The position numbers and the translations under genes were made by a program. From Paenibacillus sp. UNC451MF (GTDB lineage: Bacteria; Bacillota; Bacilli; Paenibacillales; NBRC-103111), in NCBI RefSeq assembly GCF_000686845.1, contig NZ_JMLS01000004.1, positions 124,001 through 188,000 on the forward strand: a stretch of 64,000 nt of DNA, given 5' to 3'. Positions 18,989 through 27,483 of the stretch are shown piece by piece. The notes beneath the pieces are model-generated. The model saw only the letters and a program-made list of their open reading frames with translations. It made no database searches and was not told where the DNA came from. Positions within the stretch are counted from its first letter, which is position 1; the number at the start of each line of letters is the position of its first letter.

Positions 18989-19609
18989 ATGCTTTTTGCT
19001 AAAAAGAACGACATCGATTTTTTGCTCTTGCTGATTAAAGCATCGGAGAACACACTACACGCGGCGCAAATATTCCGCAATGCCGTCATGGGAGATCAAC
19101 CGCCAGCAGCATTCTGTCCTCAATTGAAAGACTTGGAGAACAAAGGGGATCAGATTACTCATCAAATCTTCAAAGGTTTGAACAAAGTATTTATTACTCC
19201 CTTGGAACGTGAAGATATCATGGAACTCGCTTCCAAAGTAGATGATGTTGTCGATGGTATTGAAGCGAGTATCGCCAGATTTGATTATTTGAACATAACA
19301 ACTAGCGATAATTATATGAGGGAATTTTCCGCTGTACTTGTTGCTAGCTGCCAGCACATACTCGATGCCTTCAAGTTGCTATCCAAGAAGAAATACATGC
19401 AAATTACTGAACATACCGTACAAATCAACAGCTTGGAGAATGAAGCTGACCGTCTGATGCGAGAAGGCATTCGTGAAATTTTCATGAACCCGAAGGATCC
19501 TTACCATGATTTCAAATTGAAGGAGCTGTACGAGCGGCTCGAACAAACAACGGATGCCTGTGAGGACGTAGCGAATATTTTGGAAAGCGTCGTATTGCGT
19601 TATTCGTAA
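18989..19609 (+). CDS. PhoU-like (DUF47) phosphate transport regulator
   Basis: A 206-residue all-helical PhoU-like protein, the kind that sits next to Pit transporters (YkaA in B. subtilis) and modulates them. It contains repeated acidic helix motifs such as DDVVDGIEASIARFD and EQTTDACEDVANILE, the E-x3-D-x3 pattern that binds metal in PhoU folds. GAGGGAGG lies before the ATG. It is 27 bases before the transporter gene, and the pair ends at a shared terminator. It is divergent from mtaD; the 265-base gap must hold both promoters, but I cannot name clear hexamers in it. Confidence 0.9.
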   Translation: MLFAKKNDIDFLLLLIKASENTLHAAQIFRNAVMGDQPPAAFCPQLKDLENKGDQITHQIFKGLNKVFITPLEREDIMELASKVDDVVDGIEASIARFDYLNITTSDNYMREFSAVLVASCQHILDAFKLLSKKKYMQITEHTVQINSLENEADRLMREGIREIFMNPKDPYHDFKLKELYERLEQTTDACEDVANILESVVLRYS

Positions 19610-19636
19610 GCTGTTCGAACTCGGTAGGAGGTAATT

Positions 19637-20638
19637 ATGTTAACCCTATTAATCATCATTGTTGCGCTAGCCCTTCTGTTTGACTTCATTAACGGCTTTC
19701 ACGATACTGCCAACGCTATCGCAACGTCCATTTCAACCAAAGCGTTGTCACCTAAATTTGCTATATTTTATGCTGCTACTTTGAATTTCGTTGGAGCCAT
19801 TTATTCTTCTGAAGTTGCCAAAACCGTTGGTGGTAAGGTAGCCAATCCTGCAACTATCGATAATGGAGTTCAAATTGTTATTGCAGCATTAATAACAGCC
19901 ATCATTTGGAATCTTATTACATGGTATTATGCCATCCCTTCATCATCCTCCCATACGTTAATCGGTGCTTTGGCGGGTGCAGTCATTGCAGGAGCTGGTG
20001 CATCTTCCGTCAATTGGGCTGGTTTCAAAGAAATTATTATTATTTTAGTTGCCTCTCCTATCGTTGCGTTTGCAACTGGCTTCATCATTATGTGGATCAT
20101 CCGACAGCTCATTTTTGCCAGTGGGAACCACTCCAGATCTAAACTGAATCGAATGTTCCGGATTTTTCAAATCTTTTCAGCAGGACTGCTGTCCTTATCC
20201 CACGGCGGTAATGATGCTCAAAAAGCAATGGGTATCATCGTATTCGGTATGGTTGCTTTAGGGTATCAAACGACCCTTGACGTTCCGTTATGGGTTAAAT
20301 TATGTGCAGCAACAGCAATGGGATTAGGGACATCAATCGGCGGTTGGAAAATTATTAAAACGATGAGTAAAAAGCTTATCAAGATTGAACCTATTAACGG
20401 CTTTGCTTCCGACTTAAACTCATCTATCGTAATTCAAGTATCTACAGCCATGGGAATGCCTTTATCCACTACACATGTTATCTCCTCTTCCATTATCGGT
20501 ACGGGTGCCGTCATGAGGTTTTATGATGTTAAGTGGGCAACCGTTACGAAAATGGTTATGACTTGGATTATTACCATTCCAATCAGTATGGTGCTATCCT
20601 TCTTAATTTACAAAATCGTATTTCATCTGACTACATAA
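19637..20638 (+). CDS. pit: Low-affinity inorganic phosphate transporter, Pit family
   Basis: A 333-residue membrane protein with about ten helices that moves metal-phosphate complexes with protons. The two inverted Pit signatures are present: DFINGFHDTANAIATSIST near residues 16-34 and SHGGNDAQKAMGI near 192. A serine-rich loop PSSSSHTLIGALAG and its C-terminal counterpart PLSTTHVISSSI are the matching repeats. TAGGAGG lies 6-7 bases before the ATG. Forms a two-gene operon with the DUF47 regulator. Confidence 0.93.
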   Translation: MLTLLIIIVALALLFDFINGFHDTANAIATSISTKALSPKFAIFYAATLNFVGAIYSSEVAKTVGGKVANPATIDNGVQIVIAALITAIIWNLITWYYAIPSSSSHTLIGALAGAVIAGAGASSVNWAGFKEIIIILVASPIVAFATGFIIMWIIRQLIFASGNHSRSKLNRMFRIFQIFSAGLLSLSHGGNDAQKAMGIIVFGMVALGYQTTLDVPLWVKLCAATAMGLGTSIGGWKIIKTMSKKLIKIEPINGFASDLNSSIVIQVSTAMGMPLSTTHVISSSIIGTGAVMRFYDVKWATVTKMVMTWIITIPISMVLSFLIYKIVFHLTT

Positions 20639-20655
20639 TAAAAAAAGCTACAAAA

Positions 20656-20682
20656 AAAGCCTACAGCTATGTAGGCTTTTTT
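20656..20682 (+). terminator. Bidirectional terminator between pit and rex
   Basis: AAGCCTACA and TGTAGGCTT form a stem with GCTA loop, T6 on the plus side and A7 on the other, so it can end both converging transcripts. Confidence 0.9.
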
Positions 20683-20699
20683 AATTTCCGTTGTGATTA

Positions 20700-21320
20700 T
20701 TAATCCAAATAATAGGCCAAGCTTTGAAGCTCCGTCGTAAAATCAGCATGATGTACGCGGATTTCATTCGGAACTTTAATAATTATCGGAGCAAAATTCA
20801 GGATAGCTTCCACACCAGCCTCCACGAATTTATTCGCGACATTCTGTGCTTCTGTTGCTGGCACTGTGATAATGCCTATACGAACATGCAGTGCTTGTAT
20901 AGTCTCTTGCAGCTCATCCATAGGCTTAACCTTCAGATTGTTAATGGATTCGCCTATTTTTGACGTATGTGCGTCAAACACCGCAACGATTTTCATGTTG
21001 TCTTTTAAATAAGCATTATAATTGCACAGAGCTCGTCCCAAATTACCTGCACCTACAAGTGCTACGGGAATCACTTTATCGAGCTTTAAAATTTGACGTA
21101 TTTTTTCGATTAAATATGCGACATCATATCCAATTCCCTTTTTACCGAACTCTCCGAAATAAGCGAGATCCTTACGGATCTGAGCAGGATTTAAATCAAG
21201 CTTTTGGCCCAAATCCTGCGAGGATACCGTATGAACACTTTTTTTACTCAATTCATTAAGAAACCGCAAATAAATCGGCAATCTACGAACTACCGCTTCA
21301 GATATTTTTAAAGTTTTCAT
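20700..21320 (-). CDS. rex: Redox-sensing transcriptional repressor Rex
   Basis: A 206-residue NAD(H)-sensing repressor. Residues 1-80 form the winged helix (SQDLGQKLDLNPAQIRKDLAYFGEFGKKGIGYDV is split over it), and 85-200 the Rossmann domain with VALVGAGNLGRALCNY. High NADH releases it from genes of fermentation and respiration. The ATG at 21320 overlaps the dinG stop (ATGA), so it is translated from the dinG transcript. The domain order and length match the family. Confidence 0.95.
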   Translation of the reverse strand: MKTLKISEAVVRRLPIYLRFLNELSKKSVHTVSSQDLGQKLDLNPAQIRKDLAYFGEFGKKGIGYDVAYLIEKIRQILKLDKVIPVALVGAGNLGRALCNYNAYLKDNMKIVAVFDAHTSKIGESINNLKVKPMDELQETIQALHVRIGIITVPATEAQNVANKFVEAGVEAILNFAPIIIKVPNEIRVHHADFTTELQSLAYYLD

Positions 21321-24169
21321 GCACCGTTTTCCCCCATCCACTGCTTAATTCTTGAAACCAATTGATTGGTCGGCATGTGCTCGATTTTGGGGCCGGGCAG
21401 CGAGTACAAAAAGTACTTTCCATACGTCGTATCAATGACGCGAGTGTCATAAATGATAACAATGCCTTTATCATTGGCTGTACGAACCAATCTTCCAAAG
21501 CCTTGTTTGAAACGAATTACAGCCTGCGGTACAGATAGCTTCATGAAAGGATTTTGATTCAGCTTTTTTAGATTCTCCGTTTTCGCTTCCACTAGAGGAT
21601 GATTAGGCGGTTGAAAAGGCAACCGGACTATCGCCAAACAAGTCAGCGCATCTCCAGGGATATCGACACCTTCCCAAAAGCTGCTCGTACCGAGCAATAC
21701 GCTGGCCGGGTTATTTTGAAATAAACGTGTCAATTTACTGCGATTGCTGCTGTCCACACCTTGTCCCAGCACTTGAATGCCAAACGGGCTCAGAACGTCC
21801 TTCAAAGCGGCGTGAGTGAGCTTCAACATTCGGTTCGAGGTAAACAAGACAAGCATTCTTCCCTTAGTTTCCAATGCAACCTCAGCTAAAGATTGGGTCA
21901 AATGTTCTAGAAACTGCTTCTCACCCGAATTGCCGCGAATACTCGGAAAGTCTCTCGGTATCGCAACTAATGCCTGCTGCCGGTAATTGAACGGGGAAGG
22001 AAGCTGAACGGTTTTCAGCTTACTGTCGACTTCTTTAGTATCTAGTCCTAGCTGCTCGCAAGTATAATCAAAGGATTTGCCTACAGACAACGTGGCAGAA
22101 GTCAAAATAACGCTATCCTTCACATCAAAAAAATGCTGCTGAAGCATGGGACTTACATCTATTGGAACACACACCAATTGGAGCGACTTGCTTTTGTTAA
22201 ATTGGCCTGCTTCTAACCAATATACATAATTATCATCCTTCATCGTCATGAAGAAATGCAGATTATCACGGTGTCTATACAGTTCTTTGACCGTCCCTGA
22301 AATATCGGTAACCATGCCTTGAAGGTCCAGCTCTTCCTGCATTTCTTTCATTTCCGAAAGCAATTTATCCAGTTTTTTAAGAACCTCAGTTGCGTTTAGA
22401 AATATGTTTTCCTCATGTACAAGCAGCTTGTCCCATACCGCAGGAGTATCGTCTTTCTTAATACGGTAGACTAGCTGGCCGCCTTCCATCTGGGAAGGAT
22501 CTGAACGAGCAGCTAGCAGTTGATACAGCAGCTCTGCAAGCTCATCCCAATCTTCTTTAATCTTGACCAAAGTAGGAGTGATGCTGTCAATCGTCTCACA
22601 CCAAGCCTGTGCTTTTTCCGAGGGCTCTCTTTGAAGTTTAGCATGAAGAGAAGACAGTTGTCCGCTTCGGCCATCTTTATATAGCCACCATAACGTATTC
22701 AAGAAAGAACCATAAAACAATTCTATGCCAAGATGCTTGCTGGCTACCTCTTCAAAGTGATGTGCTTCATCAATGACAAGGTGCTTATAACTTGGTAAAA
22801 GACGGTTTTCTGCTTTGGTATCTGTAAATAACATGGAGTGGTTTGTTATGATAACATCTGCCGTATTTGCTTCATGTTTGGCCCGATGATAAAAGCACTT
22901 CTTAAACCATGGACATGCTCTGTTTAAGCAAGAATCTGAATCGCTAGCTACCGAATGCCAGAACTGAACGCCTTTGTTGGCAAAATGAAGCTCTTCCTCA
23001 TCCCCATTTTTCGTTTCACTTAGCCAAACCAGCATCTGTCCCGCGTTGATCCGATCTTCTTTTCCATTTTCAAAGTCCATCAGATTCATTTTATGTTCAA
23101 ATTTGCGCAAGCACAAATAATGACTTCTGCCTTTCAAAACTGCCGCTCGAAAGCCTACAGGAAATAAACTGTGGAGCAAAGGAATATCCCTCTCGCGGAT
23201 CTGCTCCTGCAAGTTAATTGTATGCGTGCTGACCAATACTTTCTTGTCCTTCTTTACTCCGTAGTACAAGGAGGGTATTAAGTAGCCGAGCGATTTACCG
23301 GTTCCCGTACCCGCTTCAACCATCAGATGCATGCCCTGTTCAAAAGCCAGCTCAACTTCTTCCAGCATTTTAACCTGCGCTTCTCTATCTTCATAAGACT
23401 CGAAACGGAGACGCAGCTGCTGCTTTAATTGCTCATAGAACTCAGAAAAATCATCAGGAATAGATAATAGTTCATCTTCTTCCCGAACAGGCTCTTCATC
23501 TCCCCAATCATTTACGTTAATTGCAAATTGGCGGAAATAACGTGCTGAATCTGTATCAACGGGAGAGAAGGTTTCTTTAAACATTCTCATCTCTTGAATA
23601 AACCAACCAAAATCCGTTGTTACTTCGTCAAAAATCATGGATAAACGCTGAAGTGCGAGTAACGGTAGTCCTTGAAAGCGCTCAATACAGCGCAGCCAAA
23701 TAAGAGCCGTCACTTCCGCATCGCTATCTGCTTGATGAGGCCTCTCATGTACGATATTGAACGCATGGCATACCATCGAAAGCTGCAAGCTGGCTAACGA
23801 AGGAAACAGTACTCTCAGAGAGTCCATCGTGTCTAATACTTTACCGTCAAACGGAAAATAACCGTGCTCATCCAAAGCTCTTTGGAGAAAAGCCAGATCA
23901 AAAGCAATATTATGTCCGACAAGAACGGATTCTTGAAGTAAAGGTACTAGATGACTGATGACTGCATCGAGCTCAGGCGCATCCTTAACCATTTCATCGT
24001 CAATGCCCGTTAATGTTGTTATAGAAGAAGGTATACCTATCCCGGGATTAACCAGTGAAGTATACCTGTCCGTTATATGATCGTCTTGTATGATGACGAG
24101 ACCTACCTGAATGATACGATCCGCAGGCTGACTCCCGGTCGTTTCAAAATCCAAAACCGCGAATTTCAT
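21317..24169 (-). CDS. dinG: DinG-family helicase with N-terminal DEDDh exonuclease domain
   Basis: A 950-residue protein. Residues about 1-170 are a DnaQ-like 3'-5' exonuclease (DFETTG, HNIAFD, then HQADSDAE). The rest is an XPD/DinG superfamily 2 helicase: Walker A EAGTGTGKS near 287, DEAH near 470 and a C-terminal helicase half with LLGTSSFWEGVDIPG. Four cysteines with the arrangement of the E. coli DinG iron-sulfur site are visible: one in YLCLRKFE near 352, then C-x4-C-x5-C near 413-424. The ribosome binding site is weak. It overlaps rex by 4 bases and follows the TPR gene. Role in DNA repair is inferred from the family. Confidence 0.93.
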   Translation of the reverse strand: MKFAVLDFETTGSQPADRIIQVGLVIIQDDHITDRYTSLVNPGIGIPSSITTLTGIDDEMVKDAPELDAVISHLVPLLQESVLVGHNIAFDLAFLQRALDEHGYFPFDGKVLDTMDSLRVLFPSLASLQLSMVCHAFNIVHERPHQADSDAEVTALIWLRCIERFQGLPLLALQRLSMIFDEVTTDFGWFIQEMRMFKETFSPVDTDSARYFRQFAINVNDWGDEEPVREEDELLSIPDDFSEFYEQLKQQLRLRFESYEDREAQVKMLEEVELAFEQGMHLMVEAGTGTGKSLGYLIPSLYYGVKKDKKVLVSTHTINLQEQIRERDIPLLHSLFPVGFRAAVLKGRSHYLCLRKFEHKMNLMDFENGKEDRINAGQMLVWLSETKNGDEEELHFANKGVQFWHSVASDSDSCLNRACPWFKKCFYHRAKHEANTADVIITNHSMLFTDTKAENRLLPSYKHLVIDEAHHFEEVASKHLGIELFYGSFLNTLWWLYKDGRSGQLSSLHAKLQREPSEKAQAWCETIDSITPTLVKIKEDWDELAELLYQLLAARSDPSQMEGGQLVYRIKKDDTPAVWDKLLVHEENIFLNATEVLKKLDKLLSEMKEMQEELDLQGMVTDISGTVKELYRHRDNLHFFMTMKDDNYVYWLEAGQFNKSKSLQLVCVPIDVSPMLQQHFFDVKDSVILTSATLSVGKSFDYTCEQLGLDTKEVDSKLKTVQLPSPFNYRQQALVAIPRDFPSIRGNSGEKQFLEHLTQSLAEVALETKGRMLVLFTSNRMLKLTHAALKDVLSPFGIQVLGQGVDSSNRSKLTRLFQNNPASVLLGTSSFWEGVDIPGDALTCLAIVRLPFQPPNHPLVEAKTENLKKLNQNPFMKLSVPQAVIRFKQGFGRLVRTANDKGIVIIYDTRVIDTTYGKYFLYSLPGPKIEHMPTNQLVSRIKQWMGENGA

Positions 24170-24254
24170 TTACTTTATGTCAATCCCTTCATTCCCACTC
24201 TCTTCTTAGCATACCAATACTCTTGGGAAAAGGGAATAGTAAACTTATTCTCAG

Positions 24255-24893
24255 CTATCGATTTGGGTGTTGATAAAAATGGAGATGTCCTTTTCTTTCA
24301 CTGCAAAGTCCCATCTCCACTAAAGGCTGCACGCTGGTCGGATCCGTCTGAAATGCGAGGTTAAAATATTCAAACGCTTTGTCCAAGTTTCGATGTTGTG
24401 CTTGAATACAACCCATCGCATTATAAGAAATAGCACGTATCTGGTTATTCTCTGTTAATTGAGAAGTGAATTGAAAATGGCTGTAGCTTTCAACAATATC
24501 TCCCTTACGCAAATAACTCATCGCCAAATAAATTCGAGCCAATGTAAAATCTGGATACTTGTTTACCATGCCGGAAAACTCTTGGATAGCCTCGTCATAC
24601 ATCAGGAGCTTATAGAAGCCTTGACCCCTCATAAATTCATCAGTACGCTTGCCACCTAATTCAGGATCCATGGTTTTAGATACTGCAGCTGCAGCAGCCT
24701 GATGATGCTGCTGGTGAAACAAGGCCAGCTTTTCCTCGAACAGCAGCCATTCTTCAATGAAAGTATCACTCATTGCCTTTAACACCCTTAGCTTCTCTTG
24801 AAGCTCTTTTTTCCTCGAACCTGTTGCGGCTGGGAACTGTGCTGTAATTTCATCAAGCATCTCATTCATGGAGGCAAATAAATGTTTGAACAT
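24255..24893 (-). CDS. TPR-repeat protein of unknown function
   Basis: A 212-residue soluble protein. The N-terminal half (about 1-80) is helical and coiled-coil-like with many Glu/Gln; the C-terminal half has about three tetratricopeptide repeats (KLLMYDEAIQEFSGMVNKYP; ARIYLAMSYLRKGDIVESYS; YNAMGCIQAQHRNLDKAFEY). I chose the ATG at 24893 because AAGGTGGG lies in front of it; the frame is open to 24953 but no ribosome binding site is there. It lies between panD and dinG, roughly where B. subtilis has no TPR gene. It may mediate protein contacts; partner unknown. Confidence 0.75.
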   Translation of the reverse strand: MFKHLFASMNEMLDEITAQFPAATGSRKKELQEKLRVLKAMSDTFIEEWLLFEEKLALFHQQHHQAAAAAVSKTMDPELGGKRTDEFMRGQGFYKLLMYDEAIQEFSGMVNKYPDFTLARIYLAMSYLRKGDIVESYSHFQFTSQLTENNQIRAISYNAMGCIQAQHRNLDKAFEYFNLAFQTDPTSVQPLVEMGLCSERKGHLHFYQHPNR

Positions 24894-24956
24894 GTACGCA
24901 TCCCACCTTAAGCTGAGCATACCCTCATTTTTTGCCCCCACAGCGCTTTTCATTCG

Positions 24957-25340
24957 TTACATTACAGTGGAATGAATTTCTTCTTTAATAACGCTGATAA
25001 CCTTATTATTTTCTCCCATTATTGCCACTTGAGGTTTATGATTGCGTGCTTCTTCATCTGTCAGCATAACGTAAGAAAGAATAATTACCGTATCTCCAAC
25101 TTGAACCAATCTTGCAGCGGCTCCATTCAAACAGATGACGCCAGAGCCTCTAGGACCTGGAATAATGTATGTTTCAAGGCGCGCCCCATTGTTATTGTTG
25201 ACGATTTGCACCTTTTCATTTGGCAGCATATCGATTAAATCGAGCAAATCTTCATCGATGGTGATACTTCCCACATAATTAAGATTGGCTTCTGTTACCG
25301 TAGCACGGTGAATTTTGGATTTAAGCATAGTTCTGAACAT
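24957..25340 (-). CDS. panD: Aspartate 1-decarboxylase
   Basis: Makes beta-alanine from aspartate for pantothenate. The 127-residue proenzyme cleaves itself between Gly24 and Ser25 (YVGSITID), giving a pyruvoyl group; Ser25 is at the right position. Lys9 and the typical [14 protein letters not shown] motif are present. AGGAGG lies 7 bases before the ATG. The gene is last in panB-panC-panD and is separated from panC by three tandem hairpin repeats. Confidence 0.97.
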   Translation of the reverse strand: MFRTMLKSKIHRATVTEANLNYVGSITIDEDLLDLIDMLPNEKVQIVNNNNGARLETYIIPGPRGSGVICLNGAAARLVQVGDTVIILSYVMLTDEEARNHKPQVAIMGENNKVISVIKEEIHSTVM

Positions 25341-25358
25341 GGATGTGACCTCCTAAGA

Positions 25359-25475
25359 GTTTTGCGAAGCAAAACTGTCTTCATAAGCATAGACCTTGTT
25401 TCGCAATGCGAAACTGTCATCGTAAGCGTAAACTTTGTTTCGCGAAGCAAAACTGTCTTCGTAAGCATAGATTAC
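25359..25475 (-). repeat. Three 39-bp tandem hairpin repeats between panC and panD
   Basis: Units start at 25359, 25398 and 25437. Each has a 17-base hairpin (minus strand GTTTYGC-nnn-GCRAAAC) followed by a 22-base tail with TAAGC and TGTC elements. In unit 2 both arms changed together (T-A to C-G); in unit 3 the change leaves a G-U pair only in minus-strand RNA. The third unit covers the panC stop codon, and the first ends just before the panD ribosome binding site. Confidence 0.85.
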
Positions 25476-26335
25476 CAGCGAATGATTGTATTATCAATGA
25501 GACGAGTTTTTCCAAATTTAACTGCAAGGGCAATAATAAATGCAGGAACGGACCGCAAATCGGTTACCTGCTCCAGCGAAGGATACGCTAAAATATCCGC
25601 ATAATCAATTTCCGCTATAGAAGATTGAGCAATATGCCGCTTTACCGCTTCCTGAAGCTCTGCTGCTTGAAGGGAGCCCTCGTGCTCTTGAACAAACTTC
25701 TCAGCCATCTTCAATGCGGAAGACAACACCAAAGCCTGCTCCCGTTCCTCAGGCTGCAAGTAAACATTTCGGGAGCTTAAAGCAAGCCCGTCTTCTTCCC
25801 TAACAATTTTACATGGAACAATTTCTACTGGGTTATTCAAATCGTCCACCATTTGTTGAATAACAGCGATTTGTTGGGCATCCTTCATACCGAAGAACGC
25901 AAAATCTGGCTGAACGATATTAAATAATTTAGTAACCACTGTAGCAACTCCGTCAAAATGTCCGGGACGCGACGTACCACATAGACGTTCAGTTACTCCA
26001 CTTACAGATACAATGGTTTTGGTCGGATTTGGATACATCTCTTGAACAGTGGGGAAAAATACGATATCCGTGCCAGTTGCTTTGGCAACAGCCAGGTCTC
26101 TCTCTTCATCCCTAGGATACCGAGACAAATCCTCATTAGGACCAAATTGAAGCGGATTGACGAAGATACTTAGTATAACCAGATCACATTGCTTACGAGC
26201 AGCTTCCAGCAAGCTGGCATGTCCTTGATGCAAATACCCCATAGTTGGAACGAAGCCTACTCGAAGCTCGCCGCGGGCATTTCTGGCTTCCTTAATTACT
26301 TGTCTAAGGTCTTTTATATGATGAATGATTTGCAT
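25472..26335 (-). CDS. panC: Pantothenate synthetase
   Basis: Joins pantoate and beta-alanine using ATP. A 287-residue protein with the nucleotide-binding signature VPTMGYLHQGHASLLEAA near residues 29-46, the conserved FVNPLQFGPNED, FFGMKDAQQ and the second loop LALSSRN. GGGGGT lies 6 bases before the ATG. It starts 15 bases after panB; its stop codon lies inside the last tandem repeat. Confidence 0.97.
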   Translation of the reverse strand: MQIIHHIKDLRQVIKEARNARGELRVGFVPTMGYLHQGHASLLEAARKQCDLVILSIFVNPLQFGPNEDLSRYPRDEERDLAVAKATGTDIVFFPTVQEMYPNPTKTIVSVSGVTERLCGTSRPGHFDGVATVVTKLFNIVQPDFAFFGMKDAQQIAVIQQMVDDLNNPVEIVPCKIVREEDGLALSSRNVYLQPEEREQALVLSSALKMAEKFVQEHEGSLQAAELQEAVKRHIAQSSIAEIDYADILAYPSLEQVTDLRSVPAFIIALAVKFGKTRLIDNTIIRW

Positions 26336-26350
26336 AGGTTTACCCCCGTC

Positions 26351-27205
26351 TTATTTCTTGCTTCCATACAGAAATTCCGCTACTTCATCTTCCATTTGAA
26401 AAGAGTGTTCTTTTAAAGGAAATTGACGCTGTTTGACTTCATCCACATACTGCTTGATACCGTCTCGAATGATATTGCCAATGTTGGCGTATTCTTTAAC
26501 AAATCGCTTTGGTACAATATCCGAACCATATCCTAACGCATCGTGGAACACCAATACCTGCCCATCACAGTGGGATCCTGCACCGATACCGATAGTGGGA
26601 ATGGAGAGCTCTTTGCTAATATGAGCGGACAACTGATCCGTTACTAGCTCCAAGACAATGGCAAAAGCACCTGCTTGCTCTAAAGCCTTTGCATCTTCCA
26701 GCAGCTTTTGAGCTTGCGCTGAATTTTTGCCTTGAATTTTGTAGCCTCCGATTTGATGAATCGATTGTGGCGTTAATCCAATATGCCCCATGACTGGGAT
26801 CCCCGATTGAGTTAATGTAGCGACAGCCTCGGCAATTTCCGCTCCACCTTCCATTTTCACCGCTTTGGCCGCTCCCTCTTGCATTAAACGAGCCGCGTTC
26901 CGGATGGTTTGGTCTATACTTCCATGATAAGTCATGAAGGACAAATCCGTAACGACAAAAGATGATTGAGCTGCTCTTGCTACTGCTCGAGAATGATAAA
27001 TCATATCCTCAAGGGTGACCGGGATCGTCGAATCATAGCCCAATACTACATTACCCAAAGAATCTCCGACCAAAATAACATCAACGCCTGCTTCCTCCGC
27101 TAATTTGGCAGAAGGATAATCATACGCCGTGAGCATTGAGATCGGTACGCCATCATCTTTCATTTTTCTTAATTTTGCCGTTGTAATTGGTCTCCGTTTA
27201 TCCAT
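26351..27205 (-). CDS. panB: 3-methyl-2-oxobutanoate hydroxymethyltransferase
   Basis: Adds a hydroxymethyl group from methylene-tetrahydrofolate to ketoisovalerate to start pantothenate synthesis. The 284-residue protein has MLTAYDYPSAKLAEEAG, the magnesium-binding VGDSLGNVVLG, VKMEGG and GHIGLTPQS. GGAAGG lies about 12 bases before the ATG. First gene of panBCD, preceded by a leader of about 225 bases with its own promoter and a terminator hairpin. Confidence 0.97.
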   Translation of the reverse strand: MDKRRPITTAKLRKMKDDGVPISMLTAYDYPSAKLAEEAGVDVILVGDSLGNVVLGYDSTIPVTLEDMIYHSRAVARAAQSSFVVTDLSFMTYHGSIDQTIRNAARLMQEGAAKAVKMEGGAEIAEAVATLTQSGIPVMGHIGLTPQSIHQIGGYKIQGKNSAQAQKLLEDAKALEQAGAFAIVLELVTDQLSAHISKELSIPTIGIGAGSHCDGQVLVFHDALGYGSDIVPKRFVKEYANIGNIIRDGIKQYVDEVKQRQFPLKEHSFQMEDEVAEFLYGSKK

Positions 27206-27255
27206 TTAAACCACACACCTTCCTTCAGCTTTTCGTGGATTACATTAGTATGAAC

Positions 27256-27290
27256 AAAAAAACCTTTTAGCCTACGGGAGCTAAAAGGTT
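27256..27290 (-). terminator. Terminator hairpin in the panB leader (possible attenuator)
   Basis: Perfect arms AACCTTTTAGC and GCTAAAAGGTT with eight-base loop, followed on the minus strand by seven T. It lies downstream of a promoter-like TATAAT (27439-27444) and 50 bases before panB, so it may control entry into panB rather than only end birA. Confidence 0.7.
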
Positions 27291-27299
27291 CACATGGCA

Positions 27300-27444
27300 A
27301 AAAAAATCATATGATCCTTCTGTCTCGGTCCATAAGGCTCAGAGCAGAATCCGACATATTCCAGATAAAGCTATGAAGTTGTAGCCTTGCCATTGTTCAA
27401 TACAAGTGCAATTCACATGGATATCGCCTTGCATTAACATTATA
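27300..27444 (-). promoter_or_regulatory. panB promoter and structured leader, candidate pan RNA motif
   Basis: A TGGTATAAT extended -10 box lies at 27439-27447 on the minus strand, after the birA stop; the -35 is poor. The leader can form several hairpins, for example TTGC-ac-TTGT / ACAA-tg-GCAA and AAGGCTA/TAGCTTT, then the terminator at 27256-27290. CCATGTGAA occurs twice in it. A conserved RNA called the pan motif is known upstream of panB in Firmicutes; position fits, but I could not match its consensus. Confidence 0.45.
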
Positions 27445-27483
27445 CCAGACTTTTCATATTTAGAATACACTTATTCGTCACAT

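Noticed and set aside
25308-25604. Plus-strand frame with a 13-residue repeated peptide
   Set aside because: It is the three 39-bp repeats read in the wrong strand; 39 is a multiple of three so the frame stays open. It overlaps panC and panD and has no ribosome binding site.
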